From Fibrobacter sp. UWB4 (lineage in GTDB: Bacteria; Fibrobacterota; Fibrobacteria; Fibrobacterales; Fibrobacteraceae): a DNA stretch of 64,000 bases. This document shows, in pieces, positions 36,423 through 46,083 of the stretch. Made by a program: the position numbers and the translations under genes. The stretch's first letter is position 1. Every line of letters starts with the position of its first letter. The stretch covers positions 43,783 through 107,782 of the forward strand of contig NZ_MWQI01000011.1 in assembly GCF_002210345.1 (NCBI RefSeq), in the 5' to 3' direction. The notes beneath the pieces were generated by a model. It searched no databases, was not told the origin of the DNA, and was given only the letters and a program-made list of their open reading frames with translations.

Positions 36423-37826
36423 ATGAATCGTGTTTACCTAGTTGCCACTGCTGCTTCCAAGATGGAAGCCAAAGTCCAGGAACTCGTTGAAGCCGTTACC
36501 AAGGCTGGCCTTATCGCTACAGTCTACAAGCCGCTCGAAGTTTTCAAGGCCGCCGATAGTGTTGAAGAAATCAAGGCCGGCAAGTCCGCCGTTCTCATGG
36601 AAAAGATCTGTGCCGATTTCCTCAAGCAGGATTTTGATGCAGTTGACGCCGTTGTCGTCGAAGGTGCAACGGGCATGAACGATGTCATTGCTCACAAGTT
36701 CAACGACGACCTCGCTTCCGCCCTCGATGCAAAGATTTTTGCCGATGGCGAAGATGCAGAACTCTTCTGCCCGAAGCGCTTGCTCCGTTGCGAAAAGTGC
36801 GTTGCTGGCGACCTCGCCGCTCCGGCCGCTGAACGCCGCGTAAGCCAGGCTATGTTCCGCGCAAGCCTCCTTTCCAAGGCTTCCAAGTGCGTGAAGCGCA
36901 TCGTGCTCCCGGAAGGTTCTGAACCGCGTACCGTGCAGGCTGCTTGCCTCGCTGTCGAACGCAACATCGCCGTGCCGGTCCTCATCGGCAAGAAGGCCGA
37001 TATCGAAGCTACAGCAAAGTCTGTTGGCGTGAAGCTCCCGGCAAACATCGAAATCATCGAGCCGAGCGCCGAACTTGCTGAAAAGTACGTGCCGACTCTC
37101 GTGGAACTCCGCAAGGCGAAGGGCATGACTCCGGAATCTGCACGCGTTGCTCTTTCTGACAACGTTATGCTTGCTACGATGATGCTCAAGTTCGGTGAAG
37201 TCGATGGCCTCGTTTCTGGCGCTATCCACTCTACTGCAGATACGCTCCGCCCGGCTCTCCAGATTATCCGTACCGCTCCGGGCGTGAAGTCCGTGAGTTC
37301 TGTGTTCTTCATGTGCATGAAGGACAAGACTTATATCTACGGTGACTGCGCTATCAACCTGAACCCGCTTGCCGAAGAACTCGCCGATATCGCTCTCCAG
37401 TGCGATGACACGGCTAAGGCTTTCGGCCTCCCGAGCCGCGTTGCCATGCTTTCTTACAGCACCATCAATTCGGGCAAGGGCCCGGATGCAGACCTCGTTG
37501 TTGCTGCTACTGCCGCTGCTAAGGCTGCCCGCCCGGAAATGCTCATCGATGGCCCGCTCCAGTACGATGCTGCAACAGTCCCGAGCGTTGGCGCCCTCAA
37601 GGCCCCGAACAGCCCGGTCGCTGGCAAGGCTACCGTTTTCGTGTTCCCGGACCTCTCTGCCGGTAACATCGGTTACAAGGCTGTGCAGCGTTCTGCCCAC
37701 GGCACGATCGCTATCGGCCCGATGCTCCAGGGCCTCGCCAAGCCGGTGAACGACCTTTCCCGCGGCGCCCTCGTCGAAGACATCGTTTATACGATTGCTT
37801 TGACGGCTGTGCAAGCACAGGCGTAG
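36423..37826 (+). CDS. pta: Phosphate acetyltransferase
   Basis: Pta interconverts acetyl-CoA and acetyl phosphate; with acetate kinase it makes acetate and ATP, a main fermentation route in Fibrobacter. The 467-residue protein has a short N-terminal domain (about 1-115) and the full PTA domain (about 145-465) with [24 protein letters not shown] and [16 protein letters not shown] 36423 has GGAG 6 bases upstream and is preferred to 36354 and 36411. No ackA is adjacent. A terminator follows. Codon bias is strong, suggesting high expression. Confidence 0.95.
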   Translation: MNRVYLVATAASKMEAKVQELVEAVTKAGLIATVYKPLEVFKAADSVEEIKAGKSAVLMEKICADFLKQDFDAVDAVVVEGATGMNDVIAHKFNDDLASALDAKIFADGEDAELFCPKRLLRCEKCVAGDLAAPAAERRVSQAMFRASLLSKASKCVKRIVLPEGSEPRTVQAACLAVERNIAVPVLIGKKADIEATAKSVGVKLPANIEIIEPSAELAEKYVPTLVELRKAKGMTPESARVALSDNVMLATMMLKFGEVDGLVSGAIHSTADTLRPALQIIRTAPGVKSVSSVFFMCMKDKTYIYGDCAINLNPLAEELADIALQCDDTAKAFGLPSRVAMLSYSTINSGKGPDADLVVAATAAAKAARPEMLIDGPLQYDAATVPSVGALKAPNSPVAGKATVFVFPDLSAGNIGYKAVQRSAHGTIAIGPMLQGLAKPVNDLSRGALVEDIVYTIALTAVQAQA

Positions 37827-37849
37827 GCGACCGCTTTAAAAGACCATTT

Positions 37850-37876
37850 GCGCCTCGTTAATACGAGGCGCTTTTT
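37850..37876 (+). terminator. pta intrinsic terminator
   Basis: Stem GCGCCTCGT/ACGAGGCGC (37850-37858 and 37863-37871) with loop TAAT and a T5 tail. Confidence 0.92.
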
Positions 37877-37904
37877 GTAATAAATTCCGCTTTGCGCTAT
37901 TTAC

Positions 37905-37910
37905 TATAAT
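37905..37910 (+). promoter_or_regulatory. TATAAT box abutting the SGNH hydrolase start
   Basis: A perfect TATAAT ends 7 bases before the ATG at 37918, so transcription would begin at or beside the start codon. No good -35 is visible. Suggests a leaderless or near-leaderless message. Confidence 0.45.
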
Positions 37911-37917
37911 TGGGAAC

Positions 37918-39099
37918 ATGCCAGAACAATTTTCAAAATGGGTTGCATGCTGGGGCAATGCCACTTCCATTACCGACCGCAAAGAAGCGACTTACGCAAA
38001 AGACTTGACACTCCGCTATCCTATCCGTGCTTGCTTTTCAGGGAGCAAGCTGCGGTTCCATTTTTCAAACCTCACGGGGACGGAGTCTGTACAAATTAGC
38101 GAAGCGTACGTTGCAAAGTCTGCGCAATCCTCGGTGCAGCCTGCCGCGCAATCCGCAAATGCGGCCTACACGTCAACAACAATCACGTTTGGCGGAGAGC
38201 CTTCTGCAACTATCCCTGCTGGCGAAGAAATCTTGAGCGATGAAATTCCGTTCGACATTGTTGCAGGCGAAATGTTCGATGTCAGCCTTTACTTCGCTGA
38301 TTTTACACAAATGAACGCCGGTACGGCAATCACGGGTCCGCTTTCTGGCGGCAAGTACAGTTACGGCAATTTTGCAAAGGCTGCGGTATTACCCGACGAC
38401 CTTACACGCAAAACGAACTGGATCTACTTCCTCAATACGATTGATATCTTCACTGAGGAAAAGAACTTCGCACTCGTCTGCTTCGGCGATTCTATCACGG
38501 CGCAGGACTGGCCCGATTACCTCACGCTCCGTTGCGCTCGTGAAGGTTTCAATAACGTCGCTATCATCCGTCGTGCGGTAAGCGGCACCCGTATCCTTCG
38601 CGAATACAGCTGCATTACTTACGCCGCTTACGGCCTCAAGGGGGCCACGCGCTTCCCGATCGAAATGAACGTCGCGGGCGCTCGTAGCGTCATTGTGCAA
38701 CACGGCATCAATGACATCATTCATCCTGTCGGTGTCGAAGTCAACAAGTTCCGCCCGTGGAGTGACATGCCTACTGCCGATGACCTCATCAACGGTGTTC
38801 GGTCGTTTTACATCACGCATGCGCGCAAGATTGGCCTCAAGATTTACAGCGGTACACTCCTTCCGATTTACGGCTGGCGCACCTACAACGAGAACCGCGA
38901 CTTCATCCGCATGGCTTTCAATGAATGGCTCCGCACCGCGCCTGATTTCGATGGTTGTATCGACTTTGATAAGGCGGTCCGCGGTCATGACGATCCCAAG
39001 CGATTCGCCAACAACTTCGACTCGGGCGACCATCTGCACCCGAGCGCTAAGGCATACGAAGCCATGGCCGAATGCGTTCCAGAAGATTTGCTGAAATAA
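37918..39099 (+). CDS. SGNH/GDSL-family hydrolase, cytoplasmic
   Basis: A 393-residue esterase-type hydrolase. An N-terminal beta-sandwich (about 1-170) precedes the SGNH domain, with block I FGDSIT (Ser about 194), GIND (block III) and the catalytic D-x2-H pair in DHLHPS. No signal peptide is seen, so it probably acts on a sugar or acyl substrate inside the cell. Family enzymes often deacetylate carbohydrates. It starts with no clear ribosome site, next to a TATAAT box. Confidence 0.88.
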   Translation: MPEQFSKWVACWGNATSITDRKEATYAKDLTLRYPIRACFSGSKLRFHFSNLTGTESVQISEAYVAKSAQSSVQPAAQSANAAYTSTTITFGGEPSATIPAGEEILSDEIPFDIVAGEMFDVSLYFADFTQMNAGTAITGPLSGGKYSYGNFAKAAVLPDDLTRKTNWIYFLNTIDIFTEEKNFALVCFGDSITAQDWPDYLTLRCAREGFNNVAIIRRAVSGTRILREYSCITYAAYGLKGATRFPIEMNVAGARSVIVQHGINDIIHPVGVEVNKFRPWSDMPTADDLINGVRSFYITHARKIGLKIYSGTLLPIYGWRTYNENRDFIRMAFNEWLRTAPDFDGCIDFDKAVRGHDDPKRFANNFDSGDHLHPSAKAYEAMAECVPEDLLK

Positions 39100-39126
39100 A
39101 AAAATCGCGCGGACATGATGCCGCGC
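39098..39126 (-). terminator. Terminator of the 192-residue outer-membrane gene
   Basis: Stem GCGCGG/CCGCGC (39107-39112 and 39121-39126); minus-strand U run from A7 at 39098-39104, which overlaps the stop of the SGNH gene. A second small stem GTGCG/CGCAC lies at 39142-39157. Confidence 0.75.
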
Positions 39127-39169
39127 AATATCTTAACACTTGTGCGCATTCGCGCACTTTGCGTCTAAA

Positions 39170-39748
39170 TTAGTAGTTGATTCCGAAGAACAGGTTCCAG
39201 CTCTTGTAGCTCTTGCCAAAGTCCACCTTGGATGCGATAACGTCGAAGCCAAAGCCGACTTCAAGCTGGATGGCGGAATTGTGGAAAATGGAGGCGCCTA
39301 CTTCGCCGCCGAGGCTCATGCCGAGTGCCCAGCGTTCGCCGAAGTTCCAGTCTTCAAAGTGGGAGTCGAGCTGCATGCCGAGACCGAGGCCAGCACCGAT
39401 GAACGGAGAAACGATTTCGTCAAGGAATGAGTAGCGACCGCCTACAAGCACGTTGCCGTGAACTTCCCAGATCTTGCCGAATTCGAAGTTCCATGTGCTG
39501 ATGGCCGTAATTGCGCCGTGCGTTGTCATTTCCCAGATGTGGCCGTAACGGATGAGCGGGAATGCCGTTACGTAATCCTTTTTCGGGTTTTTCACTTCGT
39601 CTTCATAGTTGCTCCAAAAGCCAAAGCCGAATGCGACTGTTTGGAAACTATAGACTGGGCGCTGGAGAGTTCTCTCCGGTTCTGCGGTGTTGCTCTGAGC
39701 GAATGCTGCAAGAGCGAGGAAAGTGATGAGTATTAATATCTTTTTCAT
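39170..39748 (-). CDS. Outer-membrane beta-barrel protein
   Basis: 192 residues with a signal peptide ending at AFAQ (about residue 18). The rest alternates aromatic and polar residues (FGFGFWSNYED, GGRYSFLD, GAGLGLGMQL) and ends in Tyr, the pattern of a small outer-membrane barrel of eight or so strands. Divergent from murJ with a 72-base gap. No specific family recognised. Confidence 0.8.
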   Translation of the reverse strand: MKKILILITFLALAAFAQSNTAEPERTLQRPVYSFQTVAFGFGFWSNYEDEVKNPKKDYVTAFPLIRYGHIWEMTTHGAITAISTWNFEFGKIWEVHGNVLVGGRYSFLDEIVSPFIGAGLGLGMQLDSHFEDWNFGERWALGMSLGGEVGASIFHNSAIQLEVGFGFDVIASKVDFGKSYKSWNLFFGINY

Positions 39749-39820
39749 GATATGAAATATACAAAAAGTTTACGCGACAAGTGCAAATAACATTTAACCA
39801 TTCTATATTTTACAACCGAC

Positions 39821-41413
39821 ATGAATAAAGCCGCTATTATTGTTGCCGTTTCGATGCTCCTGAGCCGCGTACTCGGGATTTTCCGTGAAATGCTTCTTGC
39901 CCACGCCGCCGGCGTGTCGCTCGAAAAAAACGCCCTCGACCTTGCGTTCATGATTCCTGATATCTTGAACCACGTCGTAAGCACCGGTTTTTTATCGATA
40001 ATCTTCATCCCGATTTTCACGGGCTACAAAGTTGCAGGTGACGAGAAGGCGGGCTGGAAGTTCTTCAGCAACGTGCTCAACACGTTTGGTCTTGCACTCC
40101 TGATTCTCGTGATTCCTGCATTTATATGGATGAAGGAACTTATCGCGCTGTTGACTGTCGATGGCGTGACGCCGGAACTCTTGGAACGCGCGACTTACTA
40201 CGGCCGCATTATTTTGCCGGGGCAGATTTTCATCTTTGTCGGTAGCATTCTTGTTGCTGTCCAGCACACTCGCAAGCAGTTCCTGATTCCCTCCCTCACG
40301 GGTCTCATTTACAATATCGCGATTGTGGGCGGAGGTGCCGCAGGCCTTTGGCTCAGCAACCATACAGGCAACGATTACGGTCTCTCGGGATTTGCTTGGG
40401 GCGTACCTGTCGGCGCATTCATCGGATTCTTTGCCCTCCAGATTTTTGGCGCCAAGCGCGGCGGAGTCCATTATGAATTTATCATTGAACCGAAGCACCC
40501 AGATATCGCACGTTACTTCAAGATGATGCTCCCGATGTCTCTTGGCGTGGGTTCCATGTTTGGCCTTGAATTTATCATCCGTAGCTTTGGTGCAAACTTT
40601 GGCACAAGCGGCATTTCGAGCCTCAACTATGCTTACCGCGTCATGTACACGCTCGTCGCCGTCTTCGGTTTCTCGGTCAGTGTCACGAGCTACCCCGACA
40701 TGGCACGTCTCGTCAAGGAAGGCGATTTCCCGCAGCTCAACCGCAAAATCTGGAAGAGCCTCTCGCGCATGTTCTGCATCTTGATTCCGGCCGTTGTCGC
40801 CGTGTGGGCTTTGAGCTTCCCGGCTGTGCGCATCCTCTTTGAACGTGGCGCATTCCACCGTGAAACGACCGAAGCGATTTCTGAAATTCTCCGCTGGTAC
40901 TTGCCCGTAAGCCTTGGGCTTTGTTTGCAAGCCGTGCTTGTCCGCAGCTTCTACGCTTGCGAACGCATGTGGGTCCCGACACTTTTGAATACCGGCATCT
41001 TTGCAGCAACCATTCCCGCCTACATTTTGCTCGGCGACCCCGAAGTGGGACTCGGCATCAAGAGCGTCCCGATTATCGGCGCTGCAGGCGCCATCCTGCA
41101 AGTGATTTCGATGATTTTCATGTGGGCTAAAAAGAATGGCACCGACGGCATGAAAGACGCGCTATTGAACATGTTCCGTGCACTCGTTGCCTTCGGCATC
41201 ATGATTGCAGCCGCCATCGGGCTTGACCACGTTTCTGGTGATTTTGTGCGCAATGCAGGATTTATCACGCTTGTCGTTTACGCTTGCGCCGCAGGCATAG
41301 CCCTCTTTACGCTCACGCTCATTATCCAGCGCTACCTCGGCAGTAAAGACGCCAAGGACATCCTGAACGAACTCTTAGGAAAGGTCCTCCGCAAGCTGCA
41401 TTTGGCTCATTAA
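39821..41413 (+). CDS. murJ: Lipid II flippase MurJ
   Basis: MurJ moves the peptidoglycan precursor lipid II across the inner membrane. The 530-residue protein has about 14 membrane helices of the MVF/MATE fold, beginning MLLSRVLGIFREMLLAHAAG, with the conserved Arg residues of the central cavity, and FERGAFHRETTE in the middle. Full length. A TATATT box lies close upstream (about 39804-39815). The GTC-hairpin-CTCC element directly after the stop may serve as terminator. Confidence 0.95.
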   Translation: MNKAAIIVAVSMLLSRVLGIFREMLLAHAAGVSLEKNALDLAFMIPDILNHVVSTGFLSIIFIPIFTGYKVAGDEKAGWKFFSNVLNTFGLALLILVIPAFIWMKELIALLTVDGVTPELLERATYYGRIILPGQIFIFVGSILVAVQHTRKQFLIPSLTGLIYNIAIVGGGAAGLWLSNHTGNDYGLSGFAWGVPVGAFIGFFALQIFGAKRGGVHYEFIIEPKHPDIARYFKMMLPMSLGVGSMFGLEFIIRSFGANFGTSGISSLNYAYRVMYTLVAVFGFSVSVTSYPDMARLVKEGDFPQLNRKIWKSLSRMFCILIPAVVAVWALSFPAVRILFERGAFHRETTEAISEILRWYLPVSLGLCLQAVLVRSFYACERMWVPTLLNTGIFAATIPAYILLGDPEVGLGIKSVPIIGAAGAILQVISMIFMWAKKNGTDGMKDALLNMFRALVAFGIMIAAAIGLDHVSGDFVRNAGFITLVVYACAAGIALFTLTLIIQRYLGSKDAKDILNELLGKVLRKLHLAH

Positions 41414-41441
41414 GGAGATTCCCGATCAAGTCGGGAATGAC
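41414..41441 (-). repeat. GTC-hairpin-CTCC element, copy 2
   Basis: Minus-strand GTC, stem ATTCCCGA / TCGGGAAT with a five-base loop, then CTCC. It begins on the base after the murJ stop codon. Confidence 0.8.
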
Positions 41442-41447
41442 ATCGTA

Positions 41448-41885
41448 CTACAACTTATCACCGTACGTATTACTTTTCACCGGCGGTAAAATTTCTTCTG
41501 GCAAAGGATCAGCTTTGGGAATATCATCATTTTCAAAGCCGTTGAACATCCACTTGAAAAAGCCAACGGTCCCACCTAATATGGCTCCAATTACATAACC
41601 GGCACCCGCAATACCTAGCGATATTCCAAGAACCATTATGTAATCATCCTCAGCCTTCTTTTGGCTTTCGGTCTTACAGCTATAGCTATGACAATCGTCG
41701 TCATCATCGTCATCCAACGCGGCAGCAAGCGCTGTAACGCCCACAGCACCCACCAAGCCAGGCACCGCCAAAGATGCACCCGTATTTGCCCCATAACGAA
41801 TCATGGGGTTCGGATTCTTGCTCACGGCACAGCCTACAAGGCTAAGCGCAAGCAACATACATATGACGGCTCTCATTAAACTCAT
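41448..41885 (-). CDS. Lipoprotein with acidic repeat and glycine-rich membrane segment
   Basis: 145 residues with lipobox SLVGC (Cys about 19). A run of seven Asp (about 58-64) is followed by two Cys close together (CHSYSC), then a Gly/Ile-rich hydrophobic span (about 88-110). No known domain. Convergent with murJ, and no ribosome site stands out. Confidence 0.7.
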   Translation of the reverse strand: MSLMRAVICMLLALSLVGCAVSKNPNPMIRYGANTGASLAVPGLVGAVGVTALAAALDDDDDDDCHSYSCKTESQKKAEDDYIMVLGISLGIAGAGYVIGAILGGTVGFFKWMFNGFENDDIPKADPLPEEILPPVKSNTYGDKL

Positions 41886-41973
41886 ACTCGTAATATAAAG
41901 CCACGACTTTATTTCGCCAATAGCACAATAAAATTTTATGATAATCTAGCAAAAATTAAGGATAAAGCGCAAT

Positions 41974-42000
41974 AAAAAAATCCGGCAGATTTCCGCCGGA
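41974..42000 (-). terminator. Terminator of the secreted SGNH esterase gene
   Basis: Stem TCCGGC/GCCGGA (41981-41986 and 41995-42000); minus-strand U run from A7 at 41974-41980. Confidence 0.8.
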
Positions 42001-42022
42001 CTCACCTAATTTACAGAACCTT

Positions 42023-43444
42023 CTATTTTATCGAAATTTTCGTCGAGTAATTGCTATTTGCACCGCGAACACTCACGAAGTAATTTCCCGCGCGCACTTT
42101 CGGCAAAACTTGCGACGTTCCAAATGAAACGTTCGCCGAACCGTTCCATACGACGTGGCCCATCGCATCCATAACCGTCACGCGGTCATTCTCGCGCAAC
42201 CCGGAAATTGAAATTTCACGACCGTTCACACTCACTTTCGGCAATGCAAAATTCACGTTGTGGATTTTCGAAAGCGAAGTAGCTCCACAGCCAATAACAT
42301 CCGGTCTCCCGGCGCACGGATCGTCCTTGTACAAAGGCGCCACGGCCTCTGCCCACAAGCGGTGCATCGACTGTCCGCCCTTAGGTTCTGCCGGGTGCAC
42401 GCCATCACTTGTAGAAAGTTCTTCGGGATGTTCCAAGAAGTAATTGTAGAAATCAGGGCCGGCCGGCAATTCGTTATCTTTCGTGAGCTTGTCGATGGCA
42501 TCGAGGTAATCCTGATGTACCTGCCACTTAGCAATTTCGGGATTCGTCGCAATCATGCGGGCAATAATCGGAGTCACACCATGCGCTTTTGCAGTATCGA
42601 TAATCGTCTGCAAGTTCTTCGTGAATGTTTCGACATTCGCATTGCTGCCGCCCCAGGCATCGTTTGTTCCCATTTCAATTGCCCAGAATTTCACGTTCCC
42701 TACGTATTCTGCATAATACTTAAGCGCATCGACAACTCCCTGACTCGTGACGCATCCAATACCGCCGCGAAGCATCGCCGGGTAATAATCTTCAAAACGT
42801 GCGTGAATCAACTGCGCAAAATTCGAATCGACGGTGAACTGTTTCATGCCCATCTGGCTGATGCTTGTGCCCATGAAGAACCACGTATCATTTGCGCCAT
42901 CGCTAATGTCGTAAGCGCCGACTTCTTCGAGATTTTTCACCGGGGATTCCGCCACGATGCGGAACCAGGACTTCCCCGCAAAATCAATTGCAAGCCCACG
43001 GGACATGGCACCGCTCTCGCCCACCTCGGCAACAGTCTCCCAGTCGCCATCGACGCCGTTTGTCGAATTCGCAGACGTCATCACCTTGAAATTCTGGAGG
43101 CTCGCCGATGCATCCACGGAATGCTGGCAGCTTGCCGCGTGGACATATTTTTCGCCAGCCCAAGATTCGTCACCACGAGTCTCCCACGTGATGAACAGCT
43201 TTGTCGGACCCTCGCCCACGTTCAACGCAAAATCCGACACCGACGAGACCTGGTTAAAGTCAAGCTTTCCGTCGGTATAGACTTCAGGTTTCCAGTTGGA
43301 ATTGACAGCGCCCGCCACATAGAGGTTCTTGCCCAGACTCACGTTCGGACTCGATGTAGCTGCAAATGCCCCAAAGGAGGCTCCACTCAAAGCAGAAACA
43401 AGCGCGGCATTCAAAAATACGCGCGCAAACTTTTGTTTTTCCAT
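42023..43444 (-). CDS. Secreted SGNH-family esterase with T9SS-like C-terminal domain
   Basis: A 473-residue exported protein (signal peptide cut at about AFA, residue 28). It has an N-terminal discoidin-like beta domain (about 30-185), then an SGNH domain with block I FMGTSIS in which the usual GDS is GTS, block III MGTND, and block V D-x2-H in DGVHP. The last 75 residues (VTVMDAMGHVVWNG ... AGNYFVSVRG ... TKISIK) resemble the type IX secretion sorting domain. Likely a carbohydrate esterase acting on plant polymers outside the cell. Confidence 0.85.
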   Translation of the reverse strand: MEKQKFARVFLNAALVSALSGASFGAFAATSSPNVSLGKNLYVAGAVNSNWKPEVYTDGKLDFNQVSSVSDFALNVGEGPTKLFITWETRGDESWAGEKYVHAASCQHSVDASASLQNFKVMTSANSTNGVDGDWETVAEVGESGAMSRGLAIDFAGKSWFRIVAESPVKNLEEVGAYDISDGANDTWFFMGTSISQMGMKQFTVDSNFAQLIHARFEDYYPAMLRGGIGCVTSQGVVDALKYYAEYVGNVKFWAIEMGTNDAWGGSNANVETFTKNLQTIIDTAKAHGVTPIIARMIATNPEIAKWQVHQDYLDAIDKLTKDNELPAGPDFYNYFLEHPEELSTSDGVHPAEPKGGQSMHRLWAEAVAPLYKDDPCAGRPDVIGCGATSLSKIHNVNFALPKVSVNGREISISGLRENDRVTVMDAMGHVVWNGSANVSFGTSQVLPKVRAGNYFVSVRGANSNYSTKISIK

Positions 43445-43550
43445 ATTTTCACCCCAAAAACTTAAATACCTTTTCGGAAAATAAATTATTATGGGGCAAA
43501 TATCTCAAAAAATTGATTCAGGTGTGGACATTTTTGTCGAGAGATGTTCC

Positions 43551-45287
43551 TTACCTTCCGTTGTCGCGCAGGCGATAGAGTACGCACGCGATATCAATCG
43601 GACGCGGTAGGCTCATTTCACGGCTGAGTCCTTGCGGCAAGTTGCGGAACCCGACATTCTTGATTTTTTCGCAGAGCGCATTGATGCGTTCCATGATAGT
43701 CGCCTTCGCCGATTCGCCATTTGCATCGTTATTGCTTGCGGCATTCTGGCAAAGATTCAACAGCATAAAGCCTGCACCAAAGCGTTGTTGCTTATCTACA
43801 AGCGCTCCCGCCTTGGACGTATCTGAAACGAGGAACCCGATTTGCAATAAGCTATCGCCTGAAATTTTCACTTTCACCTGGCGTTCCACGGCAGACGCAG
43901 GGCGAAGTGACGGGAGCAACGGCTTCACGTATTCCGCAAAATCGCGACACTGCGGTTCTACAAACGCAGGCAATCCCGGCACGATTTTCGCGCCATCCCC
44001 GCCGACCAATCCAGTAGCCACGTTCTTTCCATTGATTCTTGCGCATTCCGCTTTGTACGACGCCATCACGATGATGTTGTCTGCCAGGTCCAAAAAATCT
44101 CCGCAGGCGCCTGCCACTAGAATAAAGCTGCGCCCCTTGATTTCACGGATGCGGTCCGTCAGCGGGATAAGCGGTTCGCGGTCATCGCCCAGGAGCTTTC
44201 TCACACGGATATCGCGGATGAGGAAGTTCACGGCTGAGGAGTCTTCGTCAATCAGGAACACGTCGCTCCCGGCTTCCATGGCTTCCATCAGGTTCGCGGC
44301 CTCGCTCGTCGATCCCGAAGCACAGGCGGTCGTAAAGTTCTTTGTCGAGATTCCGCCCGGCAGGTCACGCACAAACTGCGAAAGGTCCGTGCCACGCACA
44401 CTGCGGCCGTCTTCGACGCCTACGCGCACCGCCGATTCGCTCACGACTATGCCCTCGCGACCGTCTCCCGGAATGTGCGGGTAAACTGCTTTCGTGAGTG
44501 CTTGCAACAAAGTCGATTTTCCGTGGAACGCCCCGCCCGAAATCACGGTAATGCCTTTAGGGATTCCCATACCGCGGATTTCGCGACCGTTTGCGACAAG
44601 CGTCACCGCCATTTCCTCTGGCGCCACAAACGGTACAGCTCCTTCCATCGGGAGTTCGCTAAGTCCCGATGCACGGGGGAGCACGGCGCCATCCGGCACA
44701 AACGCACAAAGTCCACGTTCCTCGAGCTGCGACAAGATTTCCTTGCGCTCGGCAAGCACACGGTAATGCTCGACAAGTTCTGGCTCCACGCCGTCCTTCT
44801 TCGATTCGCCCGAATTATAGAGCGCAGCCGAAACCAGGTCCGGGAGTACCATCGTCAAAATCTCGGCTGCGGCCTCCGCCTGAATCTTGCGGCCGTCGCC
44901 CGGCAATCGCACTTGCAGACAAGCGCGCAGCTCGCCGTTATCGACCCAGAGCGCGTTTCGCACTAGCATTTCAGGTCCAGCAGTGTCAAAGACGACCGCC
45001 GCATCCCTATCCGGGTACTTCTCGCGCACAAGTGATGAAAGCCTGCGGTAAAGGTAATCGCTCAGTGCCAGGCGACGTTCAAACGAGCCGCCCCATTCGC
45101 TCGGGAATCCAAGCATAAGCAGACTCGCCTTGATCATCACGCGAGATGCCGGCGCATACGGGTCTCCCTGCACGTGCAGGAATTCCAGCACAAAGTCTCC
45201 AAAATCCCATGAGCGGTCTGCCAAAGATTTATAGAGGCCGTAATTTTTCCCTTGTAAACTGCGAATTTTTTGGTAAAGAGCTTTCAT
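43551..45287 (-). CDS. ABC-class ATPase (PF09818 family)
   Basis: A 578-residue cytoplasmic protein of the predicted ATPase of the ABC class family. P-loop GGAFHGKST (about 260-268 of this start), a Walker-B-like VFLIDEDSSAVNFLIRD, and the C-terminal RPIDIACVLYRLR are typical. Function unknown; the family is single-domain and not a transporter. Alternative start at 45293. Transcription probably starts from a TATAAT near 45312-45317 on the minus strand, leaving a short leader. Confidence 0.85.
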   Translation of the reverse strand: MKALYQKIRSLQGKNYGLYKSLADRSWDFGDFVLEFLHVQGDPYAPASRVMIKASLLMLGFPSEWGGSFERRLALSDYLYRRLSSLVREKYPDRDAAVVFDTAGPEMLVRNALWVDNGELRACLQVRLPGDGRKIQAEAAAEILTMVLPDLVSAALYNSGESKKDGVEPELVEHYRVLAERKEILSQLEERGLCAFVPDGAVLPRASGLSELPMEGAVPFVAPEEMAVTLVANGREIRGMGIPKGITVISGGAFHGKSTLLQALTKAVYPHIPGDGREGIVVSESAVRVGVEDGRSVRGTDLSQFVRDLPGGISTKNFTTACASGSTSEAANLMEAMEAGSDVFLIDEDSSAVNFLIRDIRVRKLLGDDREPLIPLTDRIREIKGRSFILVAGACGDFLDLADNIIVMASYKAECARINGKNVATGLVGGDGAKIVPGLPAFVEPQCRDFAEYVKPLLPSLRPASAVERQVKVKISGDSLLQIGFLVSDTSKAGALVDKQQRFGAGFMLLNLCQNAASNNDANGESAKATIMERINALCEKIKNVGFRNLPQGLSREMSLPRPIDIACVLYRLRDNGR

Positions 45288-45432
45288 ATTCATAAAGTTA
45301 GTTAATATCGATCGATTATAGACCGAATATTTACGCACATTTTACGGCACTTTAACATTTGTCCTGTAAAAAAAGAATTAAATTCTAGGTGTGAACTAAC
45401 TTTTTTTACAAGCAAAAGCAGGAGTACAACCC

Positions 45433-45978
45433 ATGAAAAAGCTTTTTATTTTTGCCTTGATGATGGCATTCCTCTTCACGACCGCCGTCGCTGACGATGA
45501 TGATCCACCTCCGCGTGGCAAGTCCGCAACGGTCAACATCATTACTGAACCGCCTAACAGTGATGTGTTCCTCGGCGGTGAACCTCTCGGCAAGAGTCCG
45601 ATCAAGGATAAGGAAGTCAAGTCTGGCCGCCAGACGCTCGTCGTCATCGACCAGGGCTTTGAACTCGTGAATCAGCGTGTGAATATCTGGCCGGGCAAGG
45701 ACAGCCGCAACAACTTCGACTTCAGCACCAAGATTCCGAAGGGTAGCGTCAAGGTGACCACGAATCCGCCGCGTTGCCGTATCTACGTTGACGGCGATCT
45801 CGCTGACAAGACCGACGGTGCCGAACTCGTCATCCGCAGCCTCGACGCTGGCGACCACGTGATCCGCGCTGAATGCAGCAACCGCAAGAGCGCCGAAGAA
45901 CTCGTGAAGGTCAAGGGCGAAGAAACGACCGAAGTTCATCTCGATGCAACTGTCGGCAAAAAGAAGAAAAAACGCTAA
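45433..45978 (+). CDS. Exported protein with two PEGA domains
   Basis: 181 residues with a signal peptide (MKKLFIFALMMAFLFTTAVA), an acidic start (DDDDPPPRGK) and two PEGA repeats: TVNIITEPPNSDVFLGGEPL and SVKVTTNPPRCRIYVDGDL. The C terminus is a Lys/Arg tail (GKKKKKR). PEGA domains are common in envelope proteins and may bind cell wall. AGGAG lies 9 bases upstream of the ATG. A terminator follows. Confidence 0.88.
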   Translation: MKKLFIFALMMAFLFTTAVADDDDPPPRGKSATVNIITEPPNSDVFLGGEPLGKSPIKDKEVKSGRQTLVVIDQGFELVNQRVNIWPGKDSRNNFDFSTKIPKGSVKVTTNPPRCRIYVDGDLADKTDGAELVIRSLDAGDHVIRAECSNRKSAEELVKVKGEETTEVHLDATVGKKKKKR

Positions 45979-46006
45979 TAGCGGTTTTTCATCAAAAATT
46001 TCAAAG

Positions 46007-46032
46007 AACTCCCCCAAAGGGGAGTTTTTTTT
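46007..46032 (+). terminator. PEGA gene terminator
   Basis: Stem AACTCCCC/GGGGAGTT (46007-46014 and 46019-46026) running into T8. Confidence 0.92.
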
Positions 46033-46083
46033 ATGTTTTTTTTGTATGTTTATAACATAACATTTCCAATCTAGGAGGAAAAA

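Noticed and set aside
36438..37814. 458-residue minus-strand frame over pta
   Set aside because: Shadow of strongly biased codons; no domain.
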